Origin: Eukaryota sp. TZLM1-RC
Taxonomy: Eukaryota; Metamonada: BaSk clade
Direction of reading: 5' to 3'
Assembly (NCBI GenBank): GCA_040285825.1
Contig: JAUPSS010000004.1
Span: 5,277,658 to 5,341,657, forward strand
Length of the DNA stretch: 64,000 nt
In this document: one piece after another, positions 40,758 through 51,174 of the stretch
Layout: each line of letters begins with the position of its first letter
How positions within the stretch are numbered: the first letter of the stretch is position 1
Made by a program: the position numbers and the translations under genes
Notes under the pieces: generated by a model
Seen by the model: only the letters and a program-made list of their open reading frames with translations
Databases searched by the model: none
What the model was told of the DNA's origin: nothing

Positions 40758-42068
40758 TTGTTCATTGGGATCAAAATTCTTTGCTCAATATATATATATA
40801 TATATATTCATATTTCCGAAATTTGGAACCAAACAGTAACATCTAATGATTTGTATACGCGTGCCCTGAGGCGTGATGAATTGGATGTCACTGTTTATAA
40901 TTGTTGGTTGATAAGCCATTGGGGATTGTCAATTTTACATCGTCTAGAAAGTACATGCCCAAATGTATTTCGAAGACATGCCTTATCCCCAATTACCACC
41001 AAAGTTCCAGGGTTTGTTCCTTTTAATCAACAAGCTCTGGAATATTTCAAAAAATTGAATCCTAACCAACAATTATTACGGAACCCTTTTAAGTTTTTTA
41101 ACAAGAAAAAATTTAAAACTTTCTCGGTTTCTAGCAATGGACTCTCATTGCGCTTCACTTTTTCAAAGAAACCCAAAAAGACGTGCACCAGGCGAAAAAA
41201 TTCTGAAATTCAAGCATTGGGTCAAAGTCGTCCTTATTTCAGAGAGTCCACTAGAAAACGAAATAAGAGAATAAATGGGCGAGCTAACCGACCGAGGAAA
41301 ATTGCTAGACGGTCTCAAGATTGCTCGCAGGATCTTCCCATCAGAGAAGACCTTTTTTTCATGGCGGTTGATCCAAACCATTCAAATTTATGTGGTTGGA
41401 CAACTGGACATTGTTCACAAGAGAATAGGGTAATTGTTGAACAATCTGGAATTCTACTGAATCCGAAAGCAAAAGTAATTGATTTTCCCCAGCCACTCAC
41501 TCAATCCTCTGTGAACACTTATTCCGTTGAGAGCTTCAACAGGTATCTCATTGAAATAGCTTCACTGATAAGGAATGATGAGCAGGAAACAATTTCTTTG
41601 CTTTCCCAAACTTTGACCAATAGTACAGAGAGAATTTTGAGACGAAATAAGTTTGATTTTGTGATAAGAAGACAAAAAAGGTTCATTCATTTTATTAACA
41701 AAATTAAGAGACTAGCTAATAACAGGGAAACTATTATTTGGTTTGGTAATGGTGGTAATGGACCTTCTCGACAATCCACCAAAGCCCCAACTTAGAAGTT
41801 TCTGGCAGAAGTAAAGAAATACTTTGCCAATGTGAAGGTTGGAGATGAATACATGACATCTGCCAAAACCAATTGTTGCAAGGTACATCACAGGAAGGTG
41901 TATCATGAAGGCACTCGAAGAATCAATAATGCTTACTTTGAATGTCCTAGATGTGATGAACGCTGGTCTAGAGACATTTCCGCTTCAAGAAATCAGCTAG
42001 AGATTGCGATTTCTGAACATTTTACTGGGATCAGACCAGAGACATTTAGAAGGGAGGTGAGAAAGTGA
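40758..42068 (+). pseudogene. Fanzor (eukaryotic TnpB-like RuvC nuclease), split by one stop codon
   Basis: An RNA-guided-nuclease-type protein of the Fanzor/TnpB family. One reading frame covers 437 codons and is interrupted only by TAG at 41793-41795. Before the stop: an N-terminal domain without ATG (5'-truncated), the linker NKKKFKTFSVSSNGLSLRFT, a basic stretch TRKRNKRINGRANRPRKIAR, RuvC-I FFMAVDPNHSNLCGW (Asp at residue 205) and RuvC-II region IIWFGNGGNGPSR. After the stop, same frame: KVGDEYMTSAKTNCCKV (the D-E-x-x-T-S motif), zinc ribbon CC...CPRC and RuvC-III RWSRDISASRNQ. All catalytic positions I can place are retained. The missing ATG and the TAG suggest inactivity, though readthrough cannot be excluded. 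A (TA)n run lies at the left end of the frame. Confidence 0.85.
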
Positions 42069-42198
42069 TAGTTGTTTGTATCCATGTATTGCCTTCGGGC
42101 GCTGTGATCCTGAAAAGAAAACCGTATGAGGGAATGGAGGAATGCTACATGATGTATGCATTTCCGATGAAATTCACAGATGAAGGATTGGGAAAATC

Positions 42199-42468
42199 TT
42201 ACACCTTAACTGGACCTTTTCTGGAGAAGAAAGAAACAGAAGGTGCAACAGAGCCAATAAGGTTGATTCGTTTTGTGCGAGACCAGAGAATTGAGTTTCC
42301 TTTAGATATGTAGCGAATTCTGTGAGATGGTACAGATAAGGCAAGAAAATCGTGAAGAGGGAGGAAGAATACACCGCCAAATCTATCCTCAAAACCAACA
42401 AAGAAACGTTCTTTAGACAAAGAAGTATCGTGGACTAATCTGTTGATGATGCTGAGAGCGTCTTTCAT
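42199..42468 (-). CDS. MJ1316 (DUF504) RNA-end-recognition domain protein
   Basis: 89-aa protein, ATG at 42468, TAA at 42199. It fits the MJ1316/DUF504 domain along its whole length: DALSIINRLVHDTSLSKERF opens the domain, FFVGFEDRFGG is the G-x-E-D-R core, then VPSHRIRYISKGNSILWSRT matches the family's P-x-H-R-I-R-Y-...-W-x-R motif. Pfam describes this domain as recognising RNA cyclic-phosphate ends. In eukaryotes it is often fused to 2H phosphoesterase or nucleotidyltransferase domains; here it stands alone. It lies antisense between two Fanzor loci. The opposite-strand ORF (42065-42313) starts with GTG and is a shadow. The domain is secure; the biological role is inferred from the family only. 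Confidence 0.82.
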   Translation of the reverse strand: MKDALSIINRLVHDTSLSKERFFVGFEDRFGGVFFLPLHDFLALSVPSHRIRYISKGNSILWSRTKRINLIGSVAPSVSFFSRKGPVKV

Positions 42469-42756
42469 GAGTTACATAGAGTTGAAATTCCAGAAACTTT
42501 TACAAAGGATACCTAGTTTATGAACCTAGTTTATGAAGTGAGGGGAAAGTGTGGGAATAGTGAAAACCTCCCAAAACCAAGTTCAGGGTTAAAAACCTCC
42601 CAGAACAGGCAACCAGAAGTCGAAAATGGGGTGACAAGTGTAAAATTTGATAGATGAGCTCTTTATTCTCACTACATGACAGACACCCACTCTGTGTCAC
42701 GTGTATTCACTCGGTCTTGTGCACTTAACTCGCTGCTGACCCCTGCAGCGGTGTAA
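42469..42756. other. Spacer with short direct repeats
   Basis: About 290 bp between the MJ1316 gene and the next Fanzor. ACCTAGTTTATGA occurs twice in tandem near 42511-42536, and AAAACCTCCCA twice near 42563 and 42592. It could hold the promoter of both divergent genes. Confidence 0.5.
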
Positions 42757-43757
42757 CAAATTCGGACTGACCTTCCTGTGGTCACCGAGATTTGTCATGA
42801 AGCTTCTTTATTACTTCAATCTTTTCTTCTAAATTTTCCGTTGGCATCTAGAGCTTTAGTGGAACAGGATGTATGGTATCTGTTTATGACCGTCATCACC
42901 ACTGGTTCTTTTCCAAAGCCTTCCACATCTAAAGGCCAACGCCAATTACTCCACATCTTTTACAATGGATTTCTTCCTGAATGCCCACAAGACAGGTCTC
43001 TTGTTTCTCTGTGGGAAAATTCTTTAGTGCCTTACAGAAATTCATTCAATCTTTTCCTCAATGATTGGCTGCAGTCCCAGAACTGTAATTTTATCAATAG
43101 AAAAGGGCTTTCGCCTTACCTTGCTTGTCGGGCTCGTCAATTGGCGTCTAACGTGAAGACAAGTTTACCTAAAATTTGTCAATCCTGGACAAAAAACTTT
43201 ATTCGTGCTCATTGTAGAGCCCTGGATAAAACAAATGTCTTTGCAAATAATATTCTTTCCCTTTTGCCAGATGAACCATTAGCCCAACCCGAGGAAGTAG
43301 CTGTTGATTCTGTTCTTGAATATTACATCAATTTCAATTTGAATAATTCAAGAGAAAGATTTTTTTTATTGAATGCATGTAAGTTTATCTTGAATCTCTT
43401 TCAAAGATTTCCTACCACCGCCTCCCTACTGTCCTCACATGATAAAATCACTTTTTCATCAAAGGAAATTAGTGAGCTTTTTCTCTTCAATCTTAAAATT
43501 TCACAATACTTACTCACTTTATTTTCTCATATGCATTGCTGGAAGAAATTTAGAATAATACCTTTAGCTTCTCATAAAGGTTCTAAATTTATTGAGGTAC
43601 CTTCACAAATTTTCCACTCTGTGAAAAAATTTCCAATTATTGAAGGATCATCTTCCAAAACAAAGTTTATCAAAAATACATGTTTGAAACGAATATTCAA
43701 ACAATGTCCTTACCAAAAATTCAATATCAACAGAAAAAGTTTGAAAAATTATCATAT
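42757..43757 (+). pseudogene. Fanzor N-terminal part, interrupted by a LINE
   Basis: Open frame from after TAA at 42754-42756; the first ATG in frame gives MTVITTGSFPKPSTSK. It encodes the helical N-terminal domain: GLSPYLACRARQLASNVKTS, WTKNFIRAHCRALDKTNVFA, LYYINFNL-like and SQYLLTLFSHMHCWKKFRII. The last part, FRIIPLASHKGSKFIEVPSQ with FHSVKKFPII, aligns with FRRHALSPITTKVPGFVPFN, QQALEYFKKL of the Fanzor at 40758, which identifies it. The frame ends where the LINE begins (43755). The matching RuvC half resumes at about 46454. Together the two parts make one Fanzor gene split by an insertion of about 2.7 kb. Confidence 0.78.
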
Positions 43758-46453
43758 TTATTGAATTTGCACACTTGATTAAATTAAATCATAACTAATG
43801 GGACGACTATCATTAAACCAAGATTTCCTCTACAAAATCTTGATTTGCTTGCTGTCTAGCTAAAGCTTCTCTAATTCGATTGAAAAACCGCGGTAATCTA
43901 TTAATAATGGCAAATTGAATCCGTGAACGCCATAAAAAAATATCAAATCTTTTCATTGTTTTTTCTTTCACCATTTTTTGGAAGTCATCCAAAAAAGTTT
44001 CTGCTTCAACTGATAATCTTCCATTTATCGAAAATGGGAAAGCAATAAAAACCAGCTGTGTATTTCTATCGACATTTGCATCTTCAATTTCTTTATCATA
44101 TTTTTTTTTTAAAAAAATTAGTTTTATTCTAAACCTATAAATCAACATCTAAAAAATCCATCTCTCCCAAAACAAAAACACTAGATGCAACTCTCTCATA
44201 GTGAGATCCAAGAGAAAGCAAAGCATCAGAAACCATCTTCAACATCCCCTTAAAAATAGAAAACACAATTCTATTTTGCCAAAACAATCTGTTGAAATTT
44301 TTGCCAGTTCTTCTCTTTACAATCATTTCAAAATCATCCAAAAAACGTAAAGCAGTTGGTGCAAGTGAACCAAAAAGGGAAAATACAAAGGGATACAAAT
44401 TGTATTTTGCATGCTGTAGACTGGCCAATTTGGACAAAGGTTCATTGTATTTTTTGAATTTAAAATTTTCAGCATTTGAAAGGGGATTATGAATTTCAGA
44501 ATTAACAAGCCTTTCATTTGAGGCATTACAAGGATCAACAGACATTACATCCAATAAAATAAAGCTTCCATCTAATCCAGGTAATATGACATCACCTCTA
44601 TTATTCTTATGAAAATCATTTTCAGCATCAAACAGATTTGACAACAGAGGTTCCAAGAAGGATTCAATTCTATGAGATTTACACATACAATATAACTGGT
44701 CTCTTACAGCATCATGAACCTTGCTTCTAAAAGTAATAAAATGTTTACAATTTAACAAATGAGTAGTTGTAATTTCTCGAGAACATTTACAAATTAAATT
44801 ATCATATTTTCTATGTTTTTCTTTTGCTTTAAAATCCAGAGCAGCCACAGGATTAAGTTTTTTTCTGTGAACCAAAGTATCGTTTGCAACATTACATGAG
44901 ACAAAGTCAACAATAGCTTCAGAATTATCAATCCAATCACAGTATACATCACCTCTATCATCAGAACCAAAATTATTCAGAGAAAGTGTTTCCTTCAGCA
45001 GGCGCTCTTTGATACACGATATCCTTGCAGTTTGTGCCATATTGAAAACAGTGTCCCTAACAGCATCATGTAATGAAGAACGATAAGTTATCAATTTAGA
45101 GCAATTTAGAGCATGGCGCAAAGTGAGTTGAGGAGAATTCGAACAAATACATTTTTCTTTTGATAATAATTGGTTAATGGGAATGTTCAAATATAATCTC
45201 ATTTTTGTTACAAATGCTTCATTAGTGGCACACAATCCAAATCTTCGTGGTACAACGGTTACAAAAAGTGAAGAATCTGACGCCTTGTTTTCACAAACAC
45301 CCTTTTCCAATAACAATGAGTGAAGATCTTGATTTAAAACAGCCGAGCTGCAAATATTATTATAAAGATCTTTTTCATACATTCCAGTCAATCTTTTCTG
45401 TAATGTTCGAAGAGTGTACTTCAAATTTAAAACATTTTTTTCTGGAATATTGCCATTGAATGATTGGGGAAAACATCGACCCCATTTTTCTACATCAATT
45501 CTTGAAATTTCTTCATTTAATGCAAAAACAGTGGAACTTTGCGTTGTCATCAATAAATCTTCCCAATCTGCAAATCCTTCGGAAAACTCAAAGATTGCAT
45601 TTCTGCATCCACCAACAAAAGCACACGAGGTAAGAATAGAAGCCTTCGTCCACCCTAAACCACCATAATGTGGACTAAGGTAAGCATGATCTGGAATTTG
45701 AAACATTTTACATCCCAGTAATTGAGACAGAACTTTTGCACGTAACTCATTAAACTTTTGAGCCAAAAATCTAGTGACGAGAGGATTTGTAGATCGAAAT
45801 ATATGATTAAAATTGGAACTAAAACACAGTCTTATAATGGTAAATTTGATATGTTTTTTTATATCTAAATTCATCATTCGGTCAATTTTGTCAGAAATTG
45901 AGTTCAACTTTTCAAACAATTCTTTGGTAATTTCATCATTATTTCCTAAAAACGAACCCAATTGACGAATAGCATCAATTGAATATAATTTGGCTTGAAT
46001 TTCAATATCATCAATTATTGTGGAAACTGGAGAATTCGATAACAAAACACATTTAAGTAAATTAAGTCGGAGACCAATTTTGGTAAATAATTCTTTAAAA
46101 CATACAGTTGCTTTTTTCACAATATTTAAATCACCAATAAGCACAACATCATCCATATATGCAATCATTTTTAGTGAAGGAAACATCTCTTGGATTTGCA
46201 GTAGAATAGGATGAATGGCCAAACAAAACAAAAGAGGTCCTAACGGATCTCCTTGCTTTACGCCACTTGATGAACTCAAAATGTTGTTACCAAAATGTAA
46301 ATTAGAATATGTGCAATATGTTGATTGAAAATATGGTATTAATTCCGGCATATATTGCAATAGAGCACCATGGATACTGCGACGACTTAGTGAATTGAAA
46401 GCATTACTAAAATCCAATGACATGCAAACATTGGATTCATTTTGACGAAATAA
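43755..46453 (-). mobile_element. LINE family B copy inserted in a Fanzor gene, with a nested family C fragment
   Basis: Antisense to the Fanzor. The B part runs from LFRQNESNVCMSLDFSNAFN (RT motif A) through SGVKQGDPLGPLLFCLAIHP, YMDDVVLIGDLN and the zinc motif CICSNSPQLTLRHALNC to RGDVYCDWIDNSEAIVDFVS. The C-terminal block lies at 43813-44090. The fingers and everything upstream are missing, so this copy is 5'-truncated. Family C sequence is nested at 44105-44798. The 5' end stops in CTTATTTCG next to ACAAAAAAAAATAG, and the 3' end is the family's AATAAATA terminus. The upper RT part has no stop codon. Confidence 0.93.
44105..44798 (-). mobile_element. Nested family C LINE fragment with about 12-bp TSD
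   Basis: 5'-truncated family C piece starting at NLICKCSREITTTHLLNCKH. It contains RGDVILPGLDGSFILLDVMS, the C-terminal block FNRLFWQNRIVFSIFKGMLK and the terminus GEMDFLDVDL. Family B sequence on both sides is duplicated as TTATCATATTTT (44093-44104 and 44799-44810); up to four of these bases could be shared with the element end. The insertion happens to be in frame with family B, so a single 829-codon frame runs across the junction. Confidence 0.9.
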
Positions 46454-47348
46454 GACAAAAAAAAATAGATTTAACAAAATTTTATTGAAAACTAATGGTA
46501 ATGAACTGCTTTTGACCTTTGAAGGTAAAAATAATGACTCAGAAAACACAGATGAGCTGGATGAACCACCGAAAAAGAAACGAAGATCAAAAAATGAAAT
46601 GAAAAGTGACCCTAATGCCAACAAAACCAGAGAAACACAGTTGAAGGGTACTAAAAAAATGCCCCGTCGAAGACGTAGACATCCAGTCGAAATTTTACCT
46701 GAAAGGCCCCTTATCGGCGTTGATCTTGGCCAATCAAGATTATGTGGTTACTTCTTAAATGATAATCAATGTGGAGTTATCCCTTGTCGAACTGGCAGAA
46801 GACACATGACAAAACCTTCACCCAGTAAACACTCTCCCAACCAATATTCCGTTCAAAATTTCAACCAATATTTGAACCATTGGAGTTTGGTCAGGAGGAA
46901 AGTGTATTTGGAAAGTAATCGCCAGAAATGGAAAATAATTAAATTTGATAACCGCAGACGAAAAGAGAGACGGTTCAGAGAGAGTCTCAACAAATTTCAA
47001 AGGCTGGCTGGACATCCTGAAAAACTCTATCTTGCTGTGGGTTCTGCTAATTTCCCTTCTCATTGCCGAAAAGTCAATCGATATGGATCAGCAAGGGCTT
47101 TCAGAAAATGGTTGTGTTATCAAAAGGACGTGAAGCACTTGTCAACCAGTGAATTTAATACAAGCAAAATGTCAAGTTGTTGCATGGCCGAGAATATTCA
47201 AGCAGGCTCATGGCAGATGCGTATTTGTACTGAGTGTCAAATAGTATATGACAGAGATATTTCCGCTGCAAAAAATATTCAAATTAAGAAGAAAGCGGAA
47301 TTGTGGCCGGAAAGATACATTTGCCCAGATGCTCTGTTGAGAAGATGA
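46454..47348 (+). pseudogene. Fanzor C-terminal (RuvC) part, second half of the split gene
   Basis: Resumes the Fanzor interrupted at 43757. The frame starts without ATG (FNKILLKTNGNELLLTFEG aligns with the linker of the 40758 copy), then has an NLS-like PPKKKRRSKNE and a basic KKMPRRRRRHPVE. RuvC-I is LIGVDLGQSRLCGYF. The RuvC-II region is KLYLAVGSANFPSHCRKVNR, the S-E-F-N-T-S motif and CC come next, and the zinc ribbon ends CTECQIVYDRDISAAKNIQI with the RuvC-III Asp. The spacer between RuvC-I and RuvC-II is shorter than in the 40758 copy. The half-gene itself has no stops, so the LINE insertion is probably what killed it. Confidence 0.85.
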
Positions 47349-47403
47349 ATGGGGAACCTGAGCATACAGAAACAAAAACTTTTGAGACCGTTCTACAAAT
47401 GCC

Positions 47404-47637
47404 CTAGTAGCATTTGGTAGATCCACTTAGATACATCAAGTCGCGAGGCTTTGTTCTGTGAAAGCAGTAGGTGTATTTAAGTGAGGTAGCCCATTGATGA
47501 AGATCATGATTGTCTTTGTCAAATGATGCTACATGTCTCTTACAGCCTGTGAGTAGACACTGAGGGAGTTGAAAACAGGAGTGAATTTCACAGGGGAATG
47601 CATGATAAGTGAAATTCACAGTACACCTTAACTCCAT
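47404..47637 (-). CDS. Small cysteine/histidine-rich ORF, unidentified
   Basis: 77-aa frame with ATG at 47637, divergent from KAE1 (61 bp between start codons). It contains FPCEIHSCFQLPQCLLTGCK, RHVASFDKDNHDLHQWATSL and KYTYCFHRTKPRDLMYLSGS. Six Cys and six His could bind zinc, but no known spacing fits. The composition is unlike AT-driven noise, which is the only support. It could also be an exon of a longer gene or chance. Confidence 0.35.
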   Translation of the reverse strand: MELRCTVNFTYHAFPCEIHSCFQLPQCLLTGCKRHVASFDKDNHDLHQWATSLKYTYCFHRTKPRDLMYLSGSTKCY

Positions 47638-47698
47638 TCTTCTATCAGTAGGTTAAAATAGAACTCTTGTTTCATTGTTATAGACAATATCCATTAGA

Positions 47699-48718
47699 AT
47701 GAAACCCCTGCATCAAATCCTTGCACTCGGCATTGAAAGTTCTGCCAATAAAATAGGTGTTGGTATTGCTCGTGGAGATGGTGAAATCTTAGTTAACCCC
47801 CGACATACCTACATATCACCTCCAGGAGAGGGATTCCTTCCTGGTGATGCTGCTCAACACCATCGTAAGCACATCATATCGCTTATACAAGAAGCTTTTA
47901 ACTCTGCTGGTCTTAAACCTTCTGACTTGGACTGTATCGCTTACACAAAGGGTCCCGGCATTGGTGCTTGTCTTCACGTAACAGCCATCGTTGTCCGAAC
48001 CCTTTCCCAACTCTGGAATCTACCCATAGTTCCAGTCAACCACTGCATTGCTCATATCGAAATGGGTAAAGCAGTTACTGGTGCCGTCAACCCCGTTGTT
48101 CTTTACGTTTCAGGTGGCAACACCCAGGTGATTGTTTACTCTTTGGGAAAGTACAGAATTGCAGGGGAAACCCTTGATATTGCTATTGGTAATTGTATTG
48201 ATAGAGTCGCTCGGCTACTACATTTGCCAAACGACCCCGCTCCAGGATTGTCTGTGGAGTTACTTGCCAAAAAGGGTACTTCACTAGTGGAGTTACCTTA
48301 TGGGGTCAAGGGAATGGATATGGCTTTTGGAGGTCTTTTACAGCAATTAAGCAAAATAATTGAGCAAATGGATGAGCGGGGCTTGACAAAAGAAGATGTT
48401 TGCTTTACACTCCAAGAAACTATTTTTGCAATGTTGATTGAAGTTACCGAAAGAGCAATGGCCCATTCTCAGTCCAATGAAGTTTTGATAGTTGGTGGTG
48501 TTGGATGTAATTCTAGGCTTCAAGAGATGATGTCTGTAATGGCAAAAGAAAGGGGGGCAAAAGTGTTCAGTATGGATGATAGGTTTTGTATTGATAATGG
48601 GGCAATGATTGCTTATGCTGGTGCTTTGGCTTTTGTCAGTGGTCAAACTGTGTCAGTAGAGGATTGTAATGTGACACAAAGATGGAGAACTGATGACGTG
48701 GCAGTGACGTGGCAGTAA
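47699..48718 (+). CDS. KAE1: KAE1/OSGEP, KEOPS complex tRNA t6A threonylcarbamoyltransferase
   Basis: 339-aa ASKHA-fold enzyme that, within KEOPS, transfers threonylcarbamoyl to A37 of ANN-decoding tRNAs. [20 protein letters not shown] (8-27) is the first nucleotide-binding strand; [20 protein letters not shown] (34-53) is KAE1-specific. [12 protein letters not shown] holds the metal-binding His115 and His119. [10 protein letters not shown] (136-145) and the late [15 protein letters not shown] and [16 protein letters not shown] motifs are also typical. Length matches cytosolic KAE1, not the longer mitochondrial Qri7 form. There is no targeting peptide. The motif TTTCATTGTTATAGACA lies 12 nt upstream of the ATG. 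Confidence 0.97.
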   Translation: MKPLHQILALGIESSANKIGVGIARGDGEILVNPRHTYISPPGEGFLPGDAAQHHRKHIISLIQEAFNSAGLKPSDLDCIAYTKGPGIGACLHVTAIVVRTLSQLWNLPIVPVNHCIAHIEMGKAVTGAVNPVVLYVSGGNTQVIVYSLGKYRIAGETLDIAIGNCIDRVARLLHLPNDPAPGLSVELLAKKGTSLVELPYGVKGMDMAFGGLLQQLSKIIEQMDERGLTKEDVCFTLQETIFAMLIEVTERAMAHSQSNEVLIVGGVGCNSRLQEMMSVMAKERGAKVFSMDDRFCIDNGAMIAYAGALAFVSGQTVSVEDCNVTQRWRTDDVAVTWQ

Positions 48719-49520
48719 GGAGGGTTATTAGTATTTAGTGTTTGTGTATATTAAGGAGTTGTTTTGATGTAATTTTTTTAAGTTTATTTTTTTTTTGGTT
48801 TTTTGTGATCAATGTTATAGTTGTTTTCTTTCGAGTTAAAGTATTGCTTGTATTTGGTCTTGATTATCTGATCGCAGGCGCTGGAAACCATGCACTGCTA
48901 AGATATACACGATTCACTGGAAATGTAATATAAAAGACCTGTTGCAATGTCGACAATCTAACAACTGACTTTAGACTGAATCACCTTTCTTCATCAGCAA
49001 TTTCTTGAATGTGTAAAATATTGATCTAGTAAATAATATTCAGTGGCTCGCCTGATGACTACAAATTAATAACCAAGCTCCATGAGTGGGCAATGTTTTA
49101 GCTTCCAAGCATTGGTTAAGTACAATATTCCATTCAGAAGTTCTACAAAATTTGTCAAAACAAAATTTGACAAAATTTGACTAATTTATCAAGAAAAGAA
49201 AAGAATGATGTCTGAATTTTTGTTGAAAATTTTGATTGTTATAAAGTTTTTACTTTTTTTCTATGGAAACTATCTGTTTACAGTAAAAAATAGATTTCAA
49301 TAAATCAAGTGTATTGAAATAATTTTCAAGTCGCTTAGTAGATTATGTTTCTCTTTTACCAATTGATTTTGATAATGGTCCAAATAAAAAACAACAGAAA
49401 TATCTTACAACGTGACAAAAAAAATTTATTTACCATAAAAGACGGGATTCATACCATCGATACAAAAAGATAATAGGGGAATATTCTAATAAAGAGACTT
49501 TAAGCCGATGATATCTCTTT
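48719..49520. other. Convergent spacer KAE1-PAP, possibly with a LINE scrap
   Basis: About 800 bp. Near 49410-49470 a translation FTIKDGIHTIDT resembles the FGIKTIDG finger segment of the LINEs, a possible very short relic. The rest is AT-rich with no signal. Confidence 0.35.
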
Positions 49521-51086
49521 CTATTCTTCAACCCTAGTTCGTTTAACATCTCCCTCTTCTTTATTCCCATCAGCTTTCCGTTTGCCTAAATCCTCATCCT
49601 TTCCCTCCCTTTTTTCCTCTACTGTTTCCTCTTTCTTCTCAGGGAAGAGCCATGATGGTAGATCAGATCTGCGTACGTGAAAGATATCAACACTTAAAGG
49701 CACAGAGCGATCTTTTTGCTTGTGAATAGTACCTTGAAACTCTAAAACAGCTTGAGTAAGGTTAATACACTTAGAAGAAGCAATAGTTCCTGGTGCAAGT
49801 GACACGTGTGATGACGTCTGAGGAGCTTGACTTTCCAGGACCAAGCCCAGAACAAAAGCAGAAACCCCGAGACTATCATTATCAAAAGACGAAGGCCAAG
49901 GATGACAATATTTAATATTTTCAGTCCTTTCTAGACTTTGTATTATTAACTTAAGTCTACTCTCCACATAACCTGTATGAAGCCGTCTGCCTTCTTCTGA
50001 GGTACTACTGATTTCTACAATTAAATAATGTCTATACATCTTTAAAAATTGAACAGGTTCAAATACAGAGTCCCAATCACATTTACCTACATCAATTAAA
50101 TTACAAATCTTATATCCCCTATGAAATTCCCTTTTCATTACAGCCAAAGAAGAAGCAGTGACATTATAAGTACAATTCATTGCTGGATAGACTGGAGTAA
50201 TAATTGGCATTAATTCCCCAGATTTCGGACTCCACACATCACCAGTGAACTTGCCATTAATATCCTCTACCACTTCATTGAGTTTGATAGCATTGGGCCA
50301 CTGCCACTGGTCATACACGAAAAAGAATCGGGAAAACAGAGTGGAAGGAGCCGCATTTGGGTATAACTGACAGATCCTTGCCACCATTATCGCCCAAGAA
50401 ACACCTCCAAGAAACCCCATCGCATTGTTTTTAATACCTCTACGTTGCGACCAGAGCTTGACTGCACGTAGTGTAAGCTTAAAGTTGGTGATGTTAGGTA
50501 CAAGACGCATGATTTCTTCAGCAACACGAGGCCCATTAATCTGTCTCACGGAAGTTCTCTCAACATTGTTCAAGACTGACACATCCATTATATCGAAATC
50601 AGGAGGAATAGAGGTAAGCATTGTTTTACCTAAAACCAAATCTATGTCAACACCGTCAAAAGCAAACTTCATGACAGGGGTAGAAGCATGAGGAACGGCA
50701 ACGAGTTCAGTAATGCCCGGTATAGCCTCCAGACGCGACTTTAAGTTTGTGAAAAAGTCATCCTTTTCGATGTGTTTTGGGGTAATACAGAGGACATCTA
50801 TATCAGCCCCAGCAGAATGAACACCAAGTTTGTAGGAACCAAAGGTAAAAAGAGTAGGACTGCCTTCCGAGATGAGTTGCTCGGAATGAGACTTTTGACG
50901 GGAGACATCTGCTATCCAGTCTGAGACAACTGAACCAAGCCGAATAAGGACTTGTTCCCTTTTACGAGCCTCCTCTTCAGTTTCAAAGACATGAACAGAA
51001 CGCAGGTAGGACTCGAGTTTAACAGTAAGTTGACGATCTACATCAGTTGGATGAGCATAAGAAAGAACGTCCTTAGTATCGGCCAT
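49521..51086 (-). CDS. PAP1: Nuclear poly(A) polymerase
   Basis: 521-aa canonical nuclear poly(A) polymerase, which adds poly(A) to cleaved pre-mRNA with the CPSF machinery. The nucleotidyltransferase motif is FTFGSYKLGVHSAGADIDVL with Gly83-Ser84 and catalytic Asp95 and Asp97; the third Asp is Asp149 in FDGVDIDLVL. LRAVKLWSQRRGIKNNAMGF, LGGVSWAIMVARICQLYPNA and WSPKSGELMPIITPVYPAMN are the central-domain hallmarks. The RNA-binding C-terminal domain follows. The last 40 residues are charged (KKEETVEEKREGKDEDLGKR) and serve as a likely nuclear localisation signal. It is convergent with KAE1. A family D LINE lies head-to-head about 89 bp upstream of the start. No intron. Confidence 0.97.
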   Translation of the reverse strand: MADTKDVLSYAHPTDVDRQLTVKLESYLRSVHVFETEEEARKREQVLIRLGSVVSDWIADVSRQKSHSEQLISEGSPTLFTFGSYKLGVHSAGADIDVLCITPKHIEKDDFFTNLKSRLEAIPGITELVAVPHASTPVMKFAFDGVDIDLVLGKTMLTSIPPDFDIMDVSVLNNVERTSVRQINGPRVAEEIMRLVPNITNFKLTLRAVKLWSQRRGIKNNAMGFLGGVSWAIMVARICQLYPNAAPSTLFSRFFFVYDQWQWPNAIKLNEVVEDINGKFTGDVWSPKSGELMPIITPVYPAMNCTYNVTASSLAVMKREFHRGYKICNLIDVGKCDWDSVFEPVQFLKMYRHYLIVEISSTSEEGRRLHTGYVESRLKLIIQSLERTENIKYCHPWPSSFDNDSLGVSAFVLGLVLESQAPQTSSHVSLAPGTIASSKCINLTQAVLEFQGTIHKQKDRSVPLSVDIFHVRRSDLPSWLFPEKKEETVEEKREGKDEDLGKRKADGNKEEGDVKRTRVEE

Positions 51087-51174
51087 TAATCTGTGCTTTT
51101 GAAGCGCAAGAGGACCTATGTGATATTTCTCGAGTCCTATAATAGCAGAAAAAATCGATTCCCCAATAAACTAT

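Noticed and set aside
42065-42313. 82-aa forward ORF right after the Fanzor at 40758
   Set aside because: It starts with GTG and lies opposite the clear MJ1316-domain gene at 42199-42468, which explains the open frame.
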